Assembly: GCA_902634305.1 (NCBI GenBank)
Contig: CACPJJ010000012.1
Location: 1 to 39,874, forward strand
Length of the DNA: 39,874 nucleotides
Origin: an uncultured Pelagibacteraceae bacterium
GTDB taxonomy: Bacteria; Pseudomonadota; Alphaproteobacteria; Pelagibacterales; Pelagibacteraceae
Direction of reading: 5' to 3'
Positions 16,515 to 24,429 of the stretch are shown one piece after another (the stretch's first letter is position 1; every line of letters begins with the position of its first letter). A model generated the notes under the pieces. The model was not told where the DNA came from, searched no databases, and saw only the letters and a program-made list of their open reading frames with translations. The position numbers and the translations under genes are program-made.

Positions 16515-17930
16515 TTAGCTATTTTGAATATCTTTAAATTTGGTAAACATCTCTTCAAATTCAAGCATTATTGTACCAGTTGGGCCATGCCTTTGTTTAA
16601 GTATGAGAAGTTCAGCTAAATGAGAAATTTCATTCATTTTTGCCTGCCATTCTGCATGCTCAACAGTTGCAGGCCTAGGTTCTTTATTTTTTAAATAGTA
16701 TGACTCTCTGAATACAAACATTACAACATCTGCGTCTTGTTCAATCGATCCAGATTCTCGCAGATCTGAAAGCAAGGGTTTTTTATCATCTCTAGACTCA
16801 ACGGCCCTTGATAATTGTGAAAGTGCTAACACAGGAACAGAAAGTTCTTTTGCAAGTGCTTTCAAACCTTGAGTAATTTCTGAAATTTCCTGGACTCTTC
16901 CATCTCTAAAGTTAGCAGCTCTCATTAACTGTATGTAATCAACTACAACCATATCTAATCCATAGAGTCTTTTTATTCTTCTAGCTCTGTTACTTAAAGC
17001 TGCAATAGTTATTGCGGGTGTTTCATCTATGTAAAGAGGTAATTCAGAAATATTTTTTGATGTTTCAATAAATTTATCGAATTGTTCTTCAGAAATTCTT
17101 CCTCTTCTAATATCGTTTGATTTAATTCTTGCTTGTTCAGCTAAAATCCTAGTTGAAAGTTGTTCAGAAGACATTTCTAGAGAAAAAAATGCAATAGTAG
17201 ACTTTCTACCATCCTCTTGAATTTTTTTTGCTGCATTGAACGCAATATTAGTTGCTAATGCTGTTTTACCCATAGAAGGTCGTCCCGCTATAATTAATAA
17301 ATCAGATTTGTGTAATCCACCAAGTCTATCATCCAGGTCAGTTAGTCCTGTTGGAACACCTACAATGCCCTCATCATTTTTGTAAGCATTAGAAGCCATT
17401 TCAATAGTCATTTTCATAGCTTCGTCAAACTTTACAAGCGAAGAAGAAAAAGATCCTTTTTCAGCTAAATCAAATAGAGATTTCTCAAAACTTTCTATAA
17501 TTGATTGACCATCGTTATCAAGGTCATTTAATTTAGCAGCATCTATTACATTTTCTGAAATTTTAACAAGTTCTCTCTTAACAAAAAGATCATAAATTAA
17601 TTTAGAATACTCAATTGTTTGACGAACAGATGTAGAAAATTTTGTAATTTTAACTAAATAATCTGGAATATTTATTTCATCTTTTTCATTTTCAAAATAA
17701 TTTTTAAGGGTTATAGGGTTGGCCAACATACCACCATAAATTAGTTTTTCGATAGCGTTAAAAATTTTTTGATGCATTGGATCATAAAAATTTTTACTTG
17801 ATACGATCATATTTATTTCATCAAATAATTCGTTAGAAACTAGGATTGATCCTATTACAGACTGTTCAGCTTCGATATTGTTAGGAAGTTCATTTACACT
17901 GTCTTGCACTAAGTTGAAAGTTTTAACCAT
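16515..17930 (-). CDS. dnaB: Replicative DNA helicase DnaB
   Basis: The hexameric helicase that unwinds DNA at the replication fork. The N-terminal primase-interacting domain spans roughly 15-115 (LPNNIEAEQSVIGSIL). The RecA-like motor carries the P-loop GRPSMGKT at 216-223, a Walker B-type VVVDYIQL at 328-335, and LSQLSRAVESRDDKKP with the arginine finger region. The length of 471 residues is normal and there is no intein. It lies 67 bases downstream of rplI, the classic order after the S6-S18-L9 genes in Alphaproteobacteria. Confidence 0.96.
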   Translation of the reverse strand: MVKTFNLVQDSVNELPNNIEAEQSVIGSILVSNELFDEINMIVSSKNFYDPMHQKIFNAIEKLIYGGMLANPITLKNYFENEKDEINIPDYLVKITKFSTSVRQTIEYSKLIYDLFVKRELVKISENVIDAAKLNDLDNDGQSIIESFEKSLFDLAEKGSFSSSLVKFDEAMKMTIEMASNAYKNDEGIVGVPTGLTDLDDRLGGLHKSDLLIIAGRPSMGKTALATNIAFNAAKKIQEDGRKSTIAFFSLEMSSEQLSTRILAEQARIKSNDIRRGRISEEQFDKFIETSKNISELPLYIDETPAITIAALSNRARRIKRLYGLDMVVVDYIQLMRAANFRDGRVQEISEITQGLKALAKELSVPVLALSQLSRAVESRDDKKPLLSDLRESGSIEQDADVVMFVFRESYYLKNKEPRPATVEHAEWQAKMNEISHLAELLILKQRHGPTGTIMLEFEEMFTKFKDIQNS

Positions 17931-17997
17931 ATATTTAACTATTAAAAATATAAGATTAATACAATGTTAAAAATTGCTTGGGGAAAAAATTGTATAA

Positions 17998-18453
17998 TTA
18001 TTTATTTTCTTCAGAAATAACTTTGATTGATATTTCAGATTGAATTTCTGGATGCAGATTCACGTTAACCTTAAAAGTACCAAGTGTTTTAATTTCTTTG
18101 ATAGGTTGTATTAATGAAGGATTGATTTTAATATTTTCTAATTCATTTATAATTTTTGCAATTTCAGTAGGTTTAACTGATCCATAAAGTTCTTTATTTT
18201 CGGTAGCTAATTTTTTAACTATAAATTCTTTTTTTTGAATTTTTTCATGAATAGATTTTGCATCTTTCTTTTTTTCTTGGTCTTTTTTTGAAAGTTCAAT
18301 TTTTATTTTTTGAACTTCTTTTATGTTTTCTTTCGAAGCGAATAATGCCTTTTTTTTTGAAATTAAAAAATTTCTTGCGAATCCTCTTTTAACATCAATT
18401 ACATCACCAATTGATCCTATTTTTCCAACATTTTCTAATAAAATTACTTTCAT
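17998..18453 (-). CDS. rplI: 50S ribosomal protein bL9
   Basis: A full-length bL9 of 151 residues. The N-terminal rRNA-binding domain has [17 protein letters not shown], then VKRGFARNFLI. A long connecting helix rich in Lys and Glu spans about 40-75, and the C-terminal domain follows. Its start overlaps the last base of rpsR, indicating translational coupling in the rpsF-rpsR-rplI string. Confidence 0.96.
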   Translation of the reverse strand: MKVILLENVGKIGSIGDVIDVKRGFARNFLISKKKALFASKENIKEVQKIKIELSKKDQEKKKDAKSIHEKIQKKEFIVKKLATENKELYGSVKPTEIAKIINELENIKINPSLIQPIKEIKTLGTFKVNVNLHPEIQSEISIKVISEENK

Positions 18454-18722
18454 TATATTAAGGCTAAATTTCTTGCTCTTTTAATTGACAAAGATAATTC
18501 TCTCTGTTTTTTTTGACTTACTGATGTAATTCTTGAAGGTAATATTTTTCCATTTTCTGTAACATATCTTCTTAAAAGTTTTATGTTTTTATAATCAACG
18601 ATCGGGGCATTTTTACCGGTTAGAGGACATTTTTTTTTAAATTTAAATTTTTGATTTTGAAATATACTTAGTTTAGCAAAATTATTCTGATAAGATTTTT
18701 TTTTATTTGAATTTCTTTTCAT
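18453..18722 (-). CDS. rpsR: 30S ribosomal protein bS18
   Basis: An 89-residue bS18 with a basic N-terminal extension. The core shows [34 protein letters not shown] and the C-terminal KRARNLALI. It follows rpsF by 3 bases and touches rplI. It binds bS6 in the 30S platform. Confidence 0.95.
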   Translation of the reverse strand: MKRNSNKKKSYQNNFAKLSIFQNQKFKFKKKCPLTGKNAPIVDYKNIKLLRRYVTENGKILPSRITSVSQKKQRELSLSIKRARNLALI

Positions 18723-18725
18723 ATT

Positions 18726-19073
18726 TTAATTTGATTTTTCTTTAAGTTCATCATTTTTTTTTTCGAAATAATTTGTTTTTAAATCAAATTTTTTTACTTT
18801 GACTGTTAAATATCTTAAAAGATTTTTATCTAATTTTTCATTTTTCTCTAATTCACTTATAGTTTTACCTTTTCCTTCAATTTTAAAATGAATATAAATT
18901 CCCTTTTTATTTCTTTTTATTAAATAAGATAAATTCAAAAGTCCCCAATTTTCTGTTTTTACAATCTTACCTTCATTTTTAGTAACTAAATTTGAGTATT
19001 TTTCTTCTATTTGCTTAAGTTGGCTTTGAGTTGTATCCTGTCTAGCTATAATTGTATGTTCGTAAAAGTTCAT
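18726..19073 (-). CDS. rpsF: 30S ribosomal protein bS6
   Basis: A 115-residue bS6 with the expected N-terminus MNFYEHTIIARQD and the RNA-facing segment WGLLNLSYLIKRNKKGIY. The tail is Lys/Glu-rich. It heads the minus-strand string that runs through rpsR, rplI, dnaB and on to the HD gene. The start is 85 bases from the divergent fabD start. I looked for the CCG-bearing S6:S18 leader hairpin in this gap and do not see it. Confidence 0.95.
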   Translation of the reverse strand: MNFYEHTIIARQDTTQSQLKQIEEKYSNLVTKNEGKIVKTENWGLLNLSYLIKRNKKGIYIHFKIEGKGKTISELEKNEKLDKNLLRYLTVKVKKFDLKTNYFEKKNDELKEKSN

Positions 19074-19158
19074 ATTTTAATGTTTTAAAAAAAAGGGATA
19101 TACTATTATAAAAATTTAAATACAACACAAAAAACGTTAAAATTTAATAGCAATTTCT

Positions 19159-20091
19159 ATGTTTTCGTTAATTTTTCCAGGGCAAGGTTCACAATCAGTC
19201 GGAATGGCTAAAGAACTACATCATAATTTTGATTATGTTAAAGATTTATTTAAACAAGCCGATGATGCTTTGGGCTACTCAATTAGTAAAATAGTATTAG
19301 ATGGTCCAAAAGAAGATTTAGATTTAACTGAAAATACTCAACCAGCAATTTTTTTAGTAAGTTATTCAATATTTGAAATGATTAAAAAAGAAAGTAATTT
19401 TAACTTTTCAGATGCAAAATATTTTGCTGGACATTCACTTGGAGAATATTCAGCCTTAGCGACAAGTGGCTCATTAGATTTCGAAAATGCGATAAAACTT
19501 TTAAACCAAAGAGGGAAAGCTATGCAGACAGCTGTACCTAAAGGAACAGGTGGAATGGTAGCTATTTTGGGTGTAGAAATAAATGAGATAAATAATTTAT
19601 TAGAAGAAAATAAAAATAATTATAAATGTTATATTGCAAACGATAATTCAAATGGACAAATAGTTTTGAGTGGGCTTAATTCAGACATTGAAAAATTCAT
19701 TGAAACCTTAAAAGAAAAAAAAATTAAAAATATTAAACTCCCAGTTAGCGCACCATTTCATTGTAAATTAATGGAAAAAGCTACTTCTATAATGAGAGAT
19801 AAAATTAATAATACAAATTTTGAAAAACCAAAAAATATTATTATTTCAAATGTAACTGGACAAGAAACTCAAGAAGTAGAAAAAATAAAGGATTTACTTA
19901 TAAAACAAATAGAAAGCCCAGTAAGGTGGAGAGAAAGTGTAATTTATATGATAAAAAATGGTGTTACAAATTTTATTGAAATTGGTCCTGGAAAAGTATT
20001 ATCTGGTTTAGTAAAAAGAATAGATAAAAAAACTAATGTAAATACCATAAATAATATTGAAGATTTAAAAAATATACAATTGAATGATTAA
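19159..20091 (+). CDS. fabD: Malonyl-CoA:ACP transacylase FabD
   Basis: This enzyme transfers malonyl from CoA to acyl carrier protein, supplying fatty-acid elongation. PGQGSQ at 7-12 forms the oxyanion region. GHSLGEYSA at 91-99 carries the nucleophile Ser93. The partner His is in APFHCKLM near 200. The length of 310 residues is standard. It is first in the plus-strand fatty-acid cluster and overlaps fabG by 8 bases. Confidence 0.96.
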   Translation: MFSLIFPGQGSQSVGMAKELHHNFDYVKDLFKQADDALGYSISKIVLDGPKEDLDLTENTQPAIFLVSYSIFEMIKKESNFNFSDAKYFAGHSLGEYSALATSGSLDFENAIKLLNQRGKAMQTAVPKGTGGMVAILGVEINEINNLLEENKNNYKCYIANDNSNGQIVLSGLNSDIEKFIETLKEKKIKNIKLPVSAPFHCKLMEKATSIMRDKINNTNFEKPKNIIISNVTGQETQEVEKIKDLLIKQIESPVRWRESVIYMIKNGVTNFIEIGPGKVLSGLVKRIDKKTNVNTINNIEDLKNIQLND

Positions 20092-20818
20092 TTTTAAAAA
20101 TAAAAAAATATTAGTTACAGGGGCCACAGGAGGAATTGGCAGAGAAATTGTTAAAAAATTTATTTCCTTGGAAGGAAGTGTTTTAGCAACTGGAACAAAT
20201 CTAGAAAGATTAGATTTATTAAAAAAAGATTTTCCAAATATAAATGTTTTAAAATTTGATATTTCAGATCATTCTAAAATTGAAGAATTTATTGATAATG
20301 CCTCAACACAATTAAATGGATTAGATATTCTAATAAATAATGCAGGCACTAATATAGACAACTTATCTTTAAGAATGAAATATGAAGAATGGAAAAAAGT
20401 AATTGACATTAATTTAAATTCAACTTTTTTATTAAGCAAGTTTGCGATTAAAAAAATGCTTAAAAATAAATATGGAAGAATAGTAAATATTACCTCAGTA
20501 GTAGGACACACTGGAAATTTGGGGCAAGCAAATTATGCTGCTTCAAAATCAGGAATTATAGGTATGACAAAATCACTAGCAATTGAATATGCAAAAAAAA
20601 ATATAACATTAAATTGTGTTTCGCCAGGATTTATACAATCGAGAATGACAGACAATATTATTGAAAGTGTCAAGACCATGCTAACCTCTCGAATACCAAT
20701 GTCCAGACTAGGAAATGGTGAGGATGTGGCTAATTCAGTTGCTTTTTTGTCATCAGACCGAGCATCCTACATAACTGGTGAAACTATACATGTTAATGGG
20801 GGCATGTATATGGCTTGA
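20084..20818 (+). CDS. fabG: 3-oxoacyl-ACP reductase FabG
   Basis: An NADPH-dependent reductase of the short-chain dehydrogenase family that reduces 3-oxoacyl-ACP. The cofactor loop TGATGGIG (12-19), NNAG (85-88), and the catalytic Ser138, Tyr151 and Lys155 (YAASK) are all present. The C-terminus ends ETIHVNGGMYMA, typical of FabG. It overlaps fabD by 8 bases and precedes acpP by 47 bases. Confidence 0.96.
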   Translation: MINFKNKKILVTGATGGIGREIVKKFISLEGSVLATGTNLERLDLLKKDFPNINVLKFDISDHSKIEEFIDNASTQLNGLDILINNAGTNIDNLSLRMKYEEWKKVIDINLNSTFLLSKFAIKKMLKNKYGRIVNITSVVGHTGNLGQANYAASKSGIIGMTKSLAIEYAKKNITLNCVSPGFIQSRMTDNIIESVKTMLTSRIPMSRLGNGEDVANSVAFLSSDRASYITGETIHVNGGMYMA

Positions 20819-20865
20819 CAAAAACATTTAATAAATTAATAACGACTTAAACACAAAAGGATTTT

Positions 20866-21105
20866 ATGTCAGATGATATTTCAAGCAAAGTAAAAAAAAT
20901 AGTAGCAGATCATTTAGGAATTGAAGAATCAAAAGTTACTGAAGAGTCAAGTTTCATAGATGACCTTGGAGCAGATAGTTTAGATACAGTTGAATTAGTT
21001 ATGGCTTTTGAAGAAGAGTTTGGTTCAGAAATTTCAGATAGTGAAGCAGAAAAAATTCTTACAGTTGGAGACGCTGTAAAATTTATAGAAAGTAAAGCAA
21101 ATTAA
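20866..21105 (+). CDS. acpP: Acyl carrier protein
   Basis: A 79-residue acidic carrier protein. The 4'-phosphopantetheine attachment site is Ser38 in [10 protein letters not shown]. An AAAGGA ribosome binding site lies upstream. It serves fatty-acid and lipid A acyl transfer. The next gene is gmk, only 14 bases away; the fabF gene usually found after acpP is not here. Confidence 0.97.
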   Translation: MSDDISSKVKKIVADHLGIEESKVTEESSFIDDLGADSLDTVELVMAFEEEFGSEISDSEAEKILTVGDAVKFIESKAN

Positions 21106-21119
21106 ATATTCAAATAAAA

Positions 21120-21752
21120 ATGTCTTTAAATAAAGACGGGATAGTTGTAATATTATCATCACCGTCAGGCGCAGGTAAAACTACATTAGTCAAAAAAATA
21201 GCAAAAGAAAATAGTTATAACATTTCGATTTCGCATACCACAAGAAAACCAAGAACTGATGAAATAGATGGACAAGATTATTTTTTTGTTAGCCAAGAAA
21301 AATTTAAAAATTTAGTTAAAAATGATGAATTTTTAGAATATGCAAAAGTTTTTGAAAACTATTATGGATCATCTAAAAAGTGGGTAATTGAAAATTTAAA
21401 CAAAGGAAAAAATGTTATATTTGACATTGATTGGCAGGGAACAGAGCAGATCAAAAATCAAAAATTAAATTATAAATTAATAACTTTTTTTATTTTACCA
21501 CCAAGTAAATTAGAATTATTTAAAAGATTAAAAAATAGAGATATGAAAGATAAAAATATTGTTGAGAAAAGAATGAAACAATTTAATGAAGATATAGATC
21601 ATTGGGGTAGCTATGATTTTGTTGTAATTAATGATGATCTTAACAAATGCTACAATGAGATAATTGAATTAATAGAAAAAAAATCTGAAAATAGAGATTT
21701 TACTTTTAATAAAGAAATTATCTCAAATCATTTAAAAAAACTAAAAAATTAG
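21120..21752 (+). CDS. gmk: Guanylate kinase
   Basis: This kinase phosphorylates GMP to GDP using ATP. The P-loop [10 protein letters not shown] is at 13-22, and SHTTRKPR plus DGQDYFFV form the GMP-binding region. A lid segment lies around residues 135-155 ([18 protein letters not shown]). The length of 210 residues is normal. It closes the plus-strand fab cluster, and its end overlaps the end of ksgA on the other strand by 12 bases. Confidence 0.95.
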   Translation: MSLNKDGIVVILSSPSGAGKTTLVKKIAKENSYNISISHTTRKPRTDEIDGQDYFFVSQEKFKNLVKNDEFLEYAKVFENYYGSSKKWVIENLNKGKNVIFDIDWQGTEQIKNQKLNYKLITFFILPPSKLELFKRLKNRDMKDKNIVEKRMKQFNEDIDHWGSYDFVVINDDLNKCYNEIIELIEKKSENRDFTFNKEIISNHLKKLKN

Positions 21753-22535
21753 TTTTTCATATTCTTTACATATTTCAAAATATTTTTGAGGAGAAAGATT
21801 TTGAGGCCTGTCATTTATATTAATATTTAGTTTAGCAGATATATCATCTACATTTTTAAAAATTAAATTTAAGGGTTTTTTTATCATCTTTCTTCTTTGA
21901 TTAAAAAAAATTTTTGTAATGTGTTCTAAATTTTTTGAATTCTTAAAATCAGTATATTGATCTTTTGGCTCAATTAACAAAACAGTGCTTTTAACCTTGG
22001 GAATAGGGTAAAAACAATTTGGAGAAACTTCAGTGACTTTTTTAACATTCATTCTCCATGAAGATAAAACAGCCAACCTACCATAGTTTTTTTGGTTTGT
22101 AGTAGCTAATATTCTTTCAGCTACTTCTTTTTGAAACATTAATACTAATTTTTTGAAAGTTTTATTTAAATCAATTAGTTTAATCCATTTAACAAATATT
22201 TGTGTTGATATATTGTAAGGCAAATTTCCAAAAACAATCATTTGCTCGTTGGATAATTTTTTTTCATCAAACTTTAGTATATCATTGTTAATGATAGTTA
22301 ATTTTTCTTTAAATTTTTTACTCAAATTTTTAGATAAATCTTTATCTTTTTCTATAGCGAATATTTTTTTTGGATTTTTTAATAAAATTGCTTCTGTTAG
22401 AGAACCTGTTCCGGGACCTACTTCAAGAACAATATCCTTTTCACTGATATTTGCCTGATCTACAATAATATTAATAATATTTTTATCTGTTAAAAAGTTT
22501 TGCCCTAAACTTTTTTTAGGATTTATTGACTTCAT
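21741..22535 (-). CDS. ksgA: 16S rRNA dimethyladenosine transferase KsgA/RsmA
   Basis: This enzyme dimethylates two adjacent adenosines near the 3' end of 16S r[14 protein letters not shown] at the N-terminus, the SAM-binding [12 protein letters not shown] (38-49) and the catalytic NLPYNIS (104-110) are all present. The length is 264 residues. Its ATG overlaps the TGA of pdxA (ATGA), so it is coupled to pdxA, as in many Proteobacteria. Confidence 0.96.
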   Translation of the reverse strand: MKSINPKKSLGQNFLTDKNIINIIVDQANISEKDIVLEVGPGTGSLTEAILLKNPKKIFAIEKDKDLSKNLSKKFKEKLTIINNDILKFDEKKLSNEQMIVFGNLPYNISTQIFVKWIKLIDLNKTFKKLVLMFQKEVAERILATTNQKNYGRLAVLSSWRMNVKKVTEVSPNCFYPIPKVKSTVLLIEPKDQYTDFKNSKNLEHITKIFFNQRRKMIKKPLNLIFKNVDDISAKLNININDRPQNLSPQKYFEICKEYEKLIF

Positions 22536-23512
22536 TTAATTTTTTTAAAAAATTTAATTGAAGAAATTAAAGATTGTGGATTTGATTTATTTTTTCCAAT
22601 CATAGGTGAATTAATACCATGATCTGGTGAGACTCTCAAAAAAGGAAGTCCTAAAGTTAAATTTATTGCATCAAAATTAAAAATAGTTTTCATAGGTGTT
22701 AGAACTTGATCATGGTACATACCTACACAAACATCATAATCAATTAAGTTTTGTTTAGAAAAAAAAGTATCTGCAGAAAATGGACCTTTAATAAAAATTT
22801 TATTTTTTTTTAAATATTTCATAGCAGGTTTAATTATTCTCTCTTCCTCACTAACTTTTTCTATTGATTCACAGTGTGGATTCAAACCTAAAATAGCAAA
22901 CTTAGGTTTTATTTTATAATTATTTTTATAAAAGTTATTAATATTTTTAATATCATTTATTATTTTTTCTTTAGTTAAATTTTTGCTAACTTTTTTTAAA
23001 GGTAGATGAGTTGTTATAGGACATACTGAAAATGATGAGTTATAAATTAGCATTGTTGGTTTTTGTTTAGATATGGTTTTTTTTGCTAAATACTCAGTAA
23101 TTCCTAAATATTTTTTTTTTAGGAAATATTTTTTTGATATAGGTCCATTTATTAAACCAAAAGCAGTTTTTTTTTTTAACAGTTTTATAGCAATTGAAAA
23201 GCATTTGCCGATATAAATACTAGAGTTTTCACTAACTTTATCGAAAGTCTTTTTATAAGAATACTTTACATCTATTACATTAATTATTTTTTTATTTAAT
23301 TTTAGATTTTTTAAATTTTTTAAATTTATACTTTTAATTTTTATAGAGTATTTAAGTAGTTTCATCTGAGATTTTAATAAATCTACAGAACCTATTATTA
23401 AAATTGGTCTATTTAATTTTTCTGCAATCTTCTTTTTATATGATTTAAACAATATTTCAGAAAAAATACTGTTTGGTTCGCCGTGCACTATTAATATAGG
23501 GTTATTTATCAC
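22532..23512 (-). CDS. pdxA: 4-hydroxythreonine-4-phosphate dehydrogenase PdxA
   Basis: An NAD-dependent enzyme of pyridoxal phosphate synthesis (DXP-dependent route). Metal-binding histidines are in CPITTHLPLK, GMYHDQVLTP and VSPDHGINS. INGPISKK and the C-terminal block are family hallmarks. It begins with GTG and overlaps the end of surA by 11 bases. At 326 residues the length is normal. The N-terminal quarter is more divergent and unusually rich in Lys and Ile. Confidence 0.93.
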   Translation of the reverse strand: MINNPILIVHGEPNSIFSEILFKSYKKKIAEKLNRPILIIGSVDLLKSQMKLLKYSIKIKSINLKNLKNLKLNKKIINVIDVKYSYKKTFDKVSENSSIYIGKCFSIAIKLLKKKTAFGLINGPISKKYFLKKKYLGITEYLAKKTISKQKPTMLIYNSSFSVCPITTHLPLKKVSKNLTKEKIINDIKNINNFYKNNYKIKPKFAILGLNPHCESIEKVSEEERIIKPAMKYLKKNKIFIKGPFSADTFFSKQNLIDYDVCVGMYHDQVLTPMKTIFNFDAINLTLGLPFLRVSPDHGINSPMIGKNKSNPQSLISSIKFFKKIK

Positions 23513-24428
23513 TAATAAATATATTTTTTTTTATTTTGTTAAAGTAAATTAATGAAAATTGATTTAACTGTCTATTTTTTTCTTCGATAACCATTTTATT
23601 AAATTCTTTTTCGAAATTTAGTTCAGCTTCAATTTCTTTTTTACCATTTAATTTAAGAATTAAATAACCACTGCTAGTTTGAATTGGTTTCGTTAATTCA
23701 TCAACATTTATTAATTTAATTTCCTTTAAAAAAACTTCATTTAATTGATTTGAACTTATCCAACCTATTTCCCCACCATATTTTGAAGTGCTACTAATAC
23801 TAAAAATGTTTGCACTATTTTTAAAACCTTTTTCTTTTATATTTTTAAATATTAAATCATATTTATCTGGCAATTTTTCATCTGAATTTAATTCAAATAA
23901 TATTTCACTCAAATTATATTCTACTAAATATTTTTTTTGATTTTTAATTTTTTTTTTAATTTTTTCTTCGTCAATTTTAATTTGATTATTATATTTTGAA
24001 AATATAAATTCATTCCATAGGGCTTCAATTTTTAATTTTTCTTTTATTTCGTCTATTTTTAAATCGTAACCAGATAAGTAAGAAATAAGATCTTTTTCAT
24101 TTTTAAAATTTAATTTTTTGTAAAAATCTGATAATAGCTGATCGGAGTATTCATCTGCTTTTTCAAAGTCATAAATTTCTAATAACTTACTTTTTTTAAT
24201 TTTCTCTCTTATTATTGAATTTTTTGATATTTCAATAATTTGTTCTTTTGGAAGCTTTTTCAGACTATTATTTAGAGCAATTAAATAATTTTTTTCTTTA
24301 AGAATATCTATATTGGTTATTATTTCATCTTCTATTTGAAATTCAATAATGATCTTATTTTGAGCATTTGATAAATTTATAGAACCAATAATAATTAAAA
24401 GTAAACAACAAAAAGTTTTAATTTGCAT
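23502..24428 (-). CDS. surA: SurA-like periplasmic chaperone / peptidyl-prolyl isomerase
   Basis: A periplasmic chaperone for outer-membrane proteins. I chose the ATG at 24428, one base after the lptD stop, because it gives a clean signal peptide (MQIKTFCCLLLIIIGSINLS, cleavage after NA); an upstream start at 24464 would spoil this. That leaves 308 residues. The N-terminal chaperone domain is followed by a single parvulin domain with SKYGGEIGWISSNQL and SSGYLILKLNG. E. coli SurA has two parvulin domains; one is usual in Alphaproteobacteria. Placement between lptD and pdxA supports the call. Confidence 0.85.
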   Translation of the reverse strand: MQIKTFCCLLLIIIGSINLSNAQNKIIIEFQIEDEIITNIDILKEKNYLIALNNSLKKLPKEQIIEISKNSIIREKIKKSKLLEIYDFEKADEYSDQLLSDFYKKLNFKNEKDLISYLSGYDLKIDEIKEKLKIEALWNEFIFSKYNNQIKIDEEKIKKKIKNQKKYLVEYNLSEILFELNSDEKLPDKYDLIFKNIKEKGFKNSANIFSISSTSKYGGEIGWISSNQLNEVFLKEIKLINVDELTKPIQTSSGYLILKLNGKKEIEAELNFEKEFNKMVIEEKNRQLNQFSLIYFNKIKKNIFISDK

Positions 24429-24429
24429 T

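Noticed and set aside
19074..19158. Possible S6:S18 ribosomal leader before rpsF
   Set aside because: No CCG-bearing hairpin is visible in the 85-base gap.
22760..24420. Many A/T runs and AT-rich inverted repeats in the pdxA-surA region, considered as terminators or origins
   Set aside because: Homopolymer runs and weak AT palindromes are expected from base composition here, and all lie within intact reading frames.
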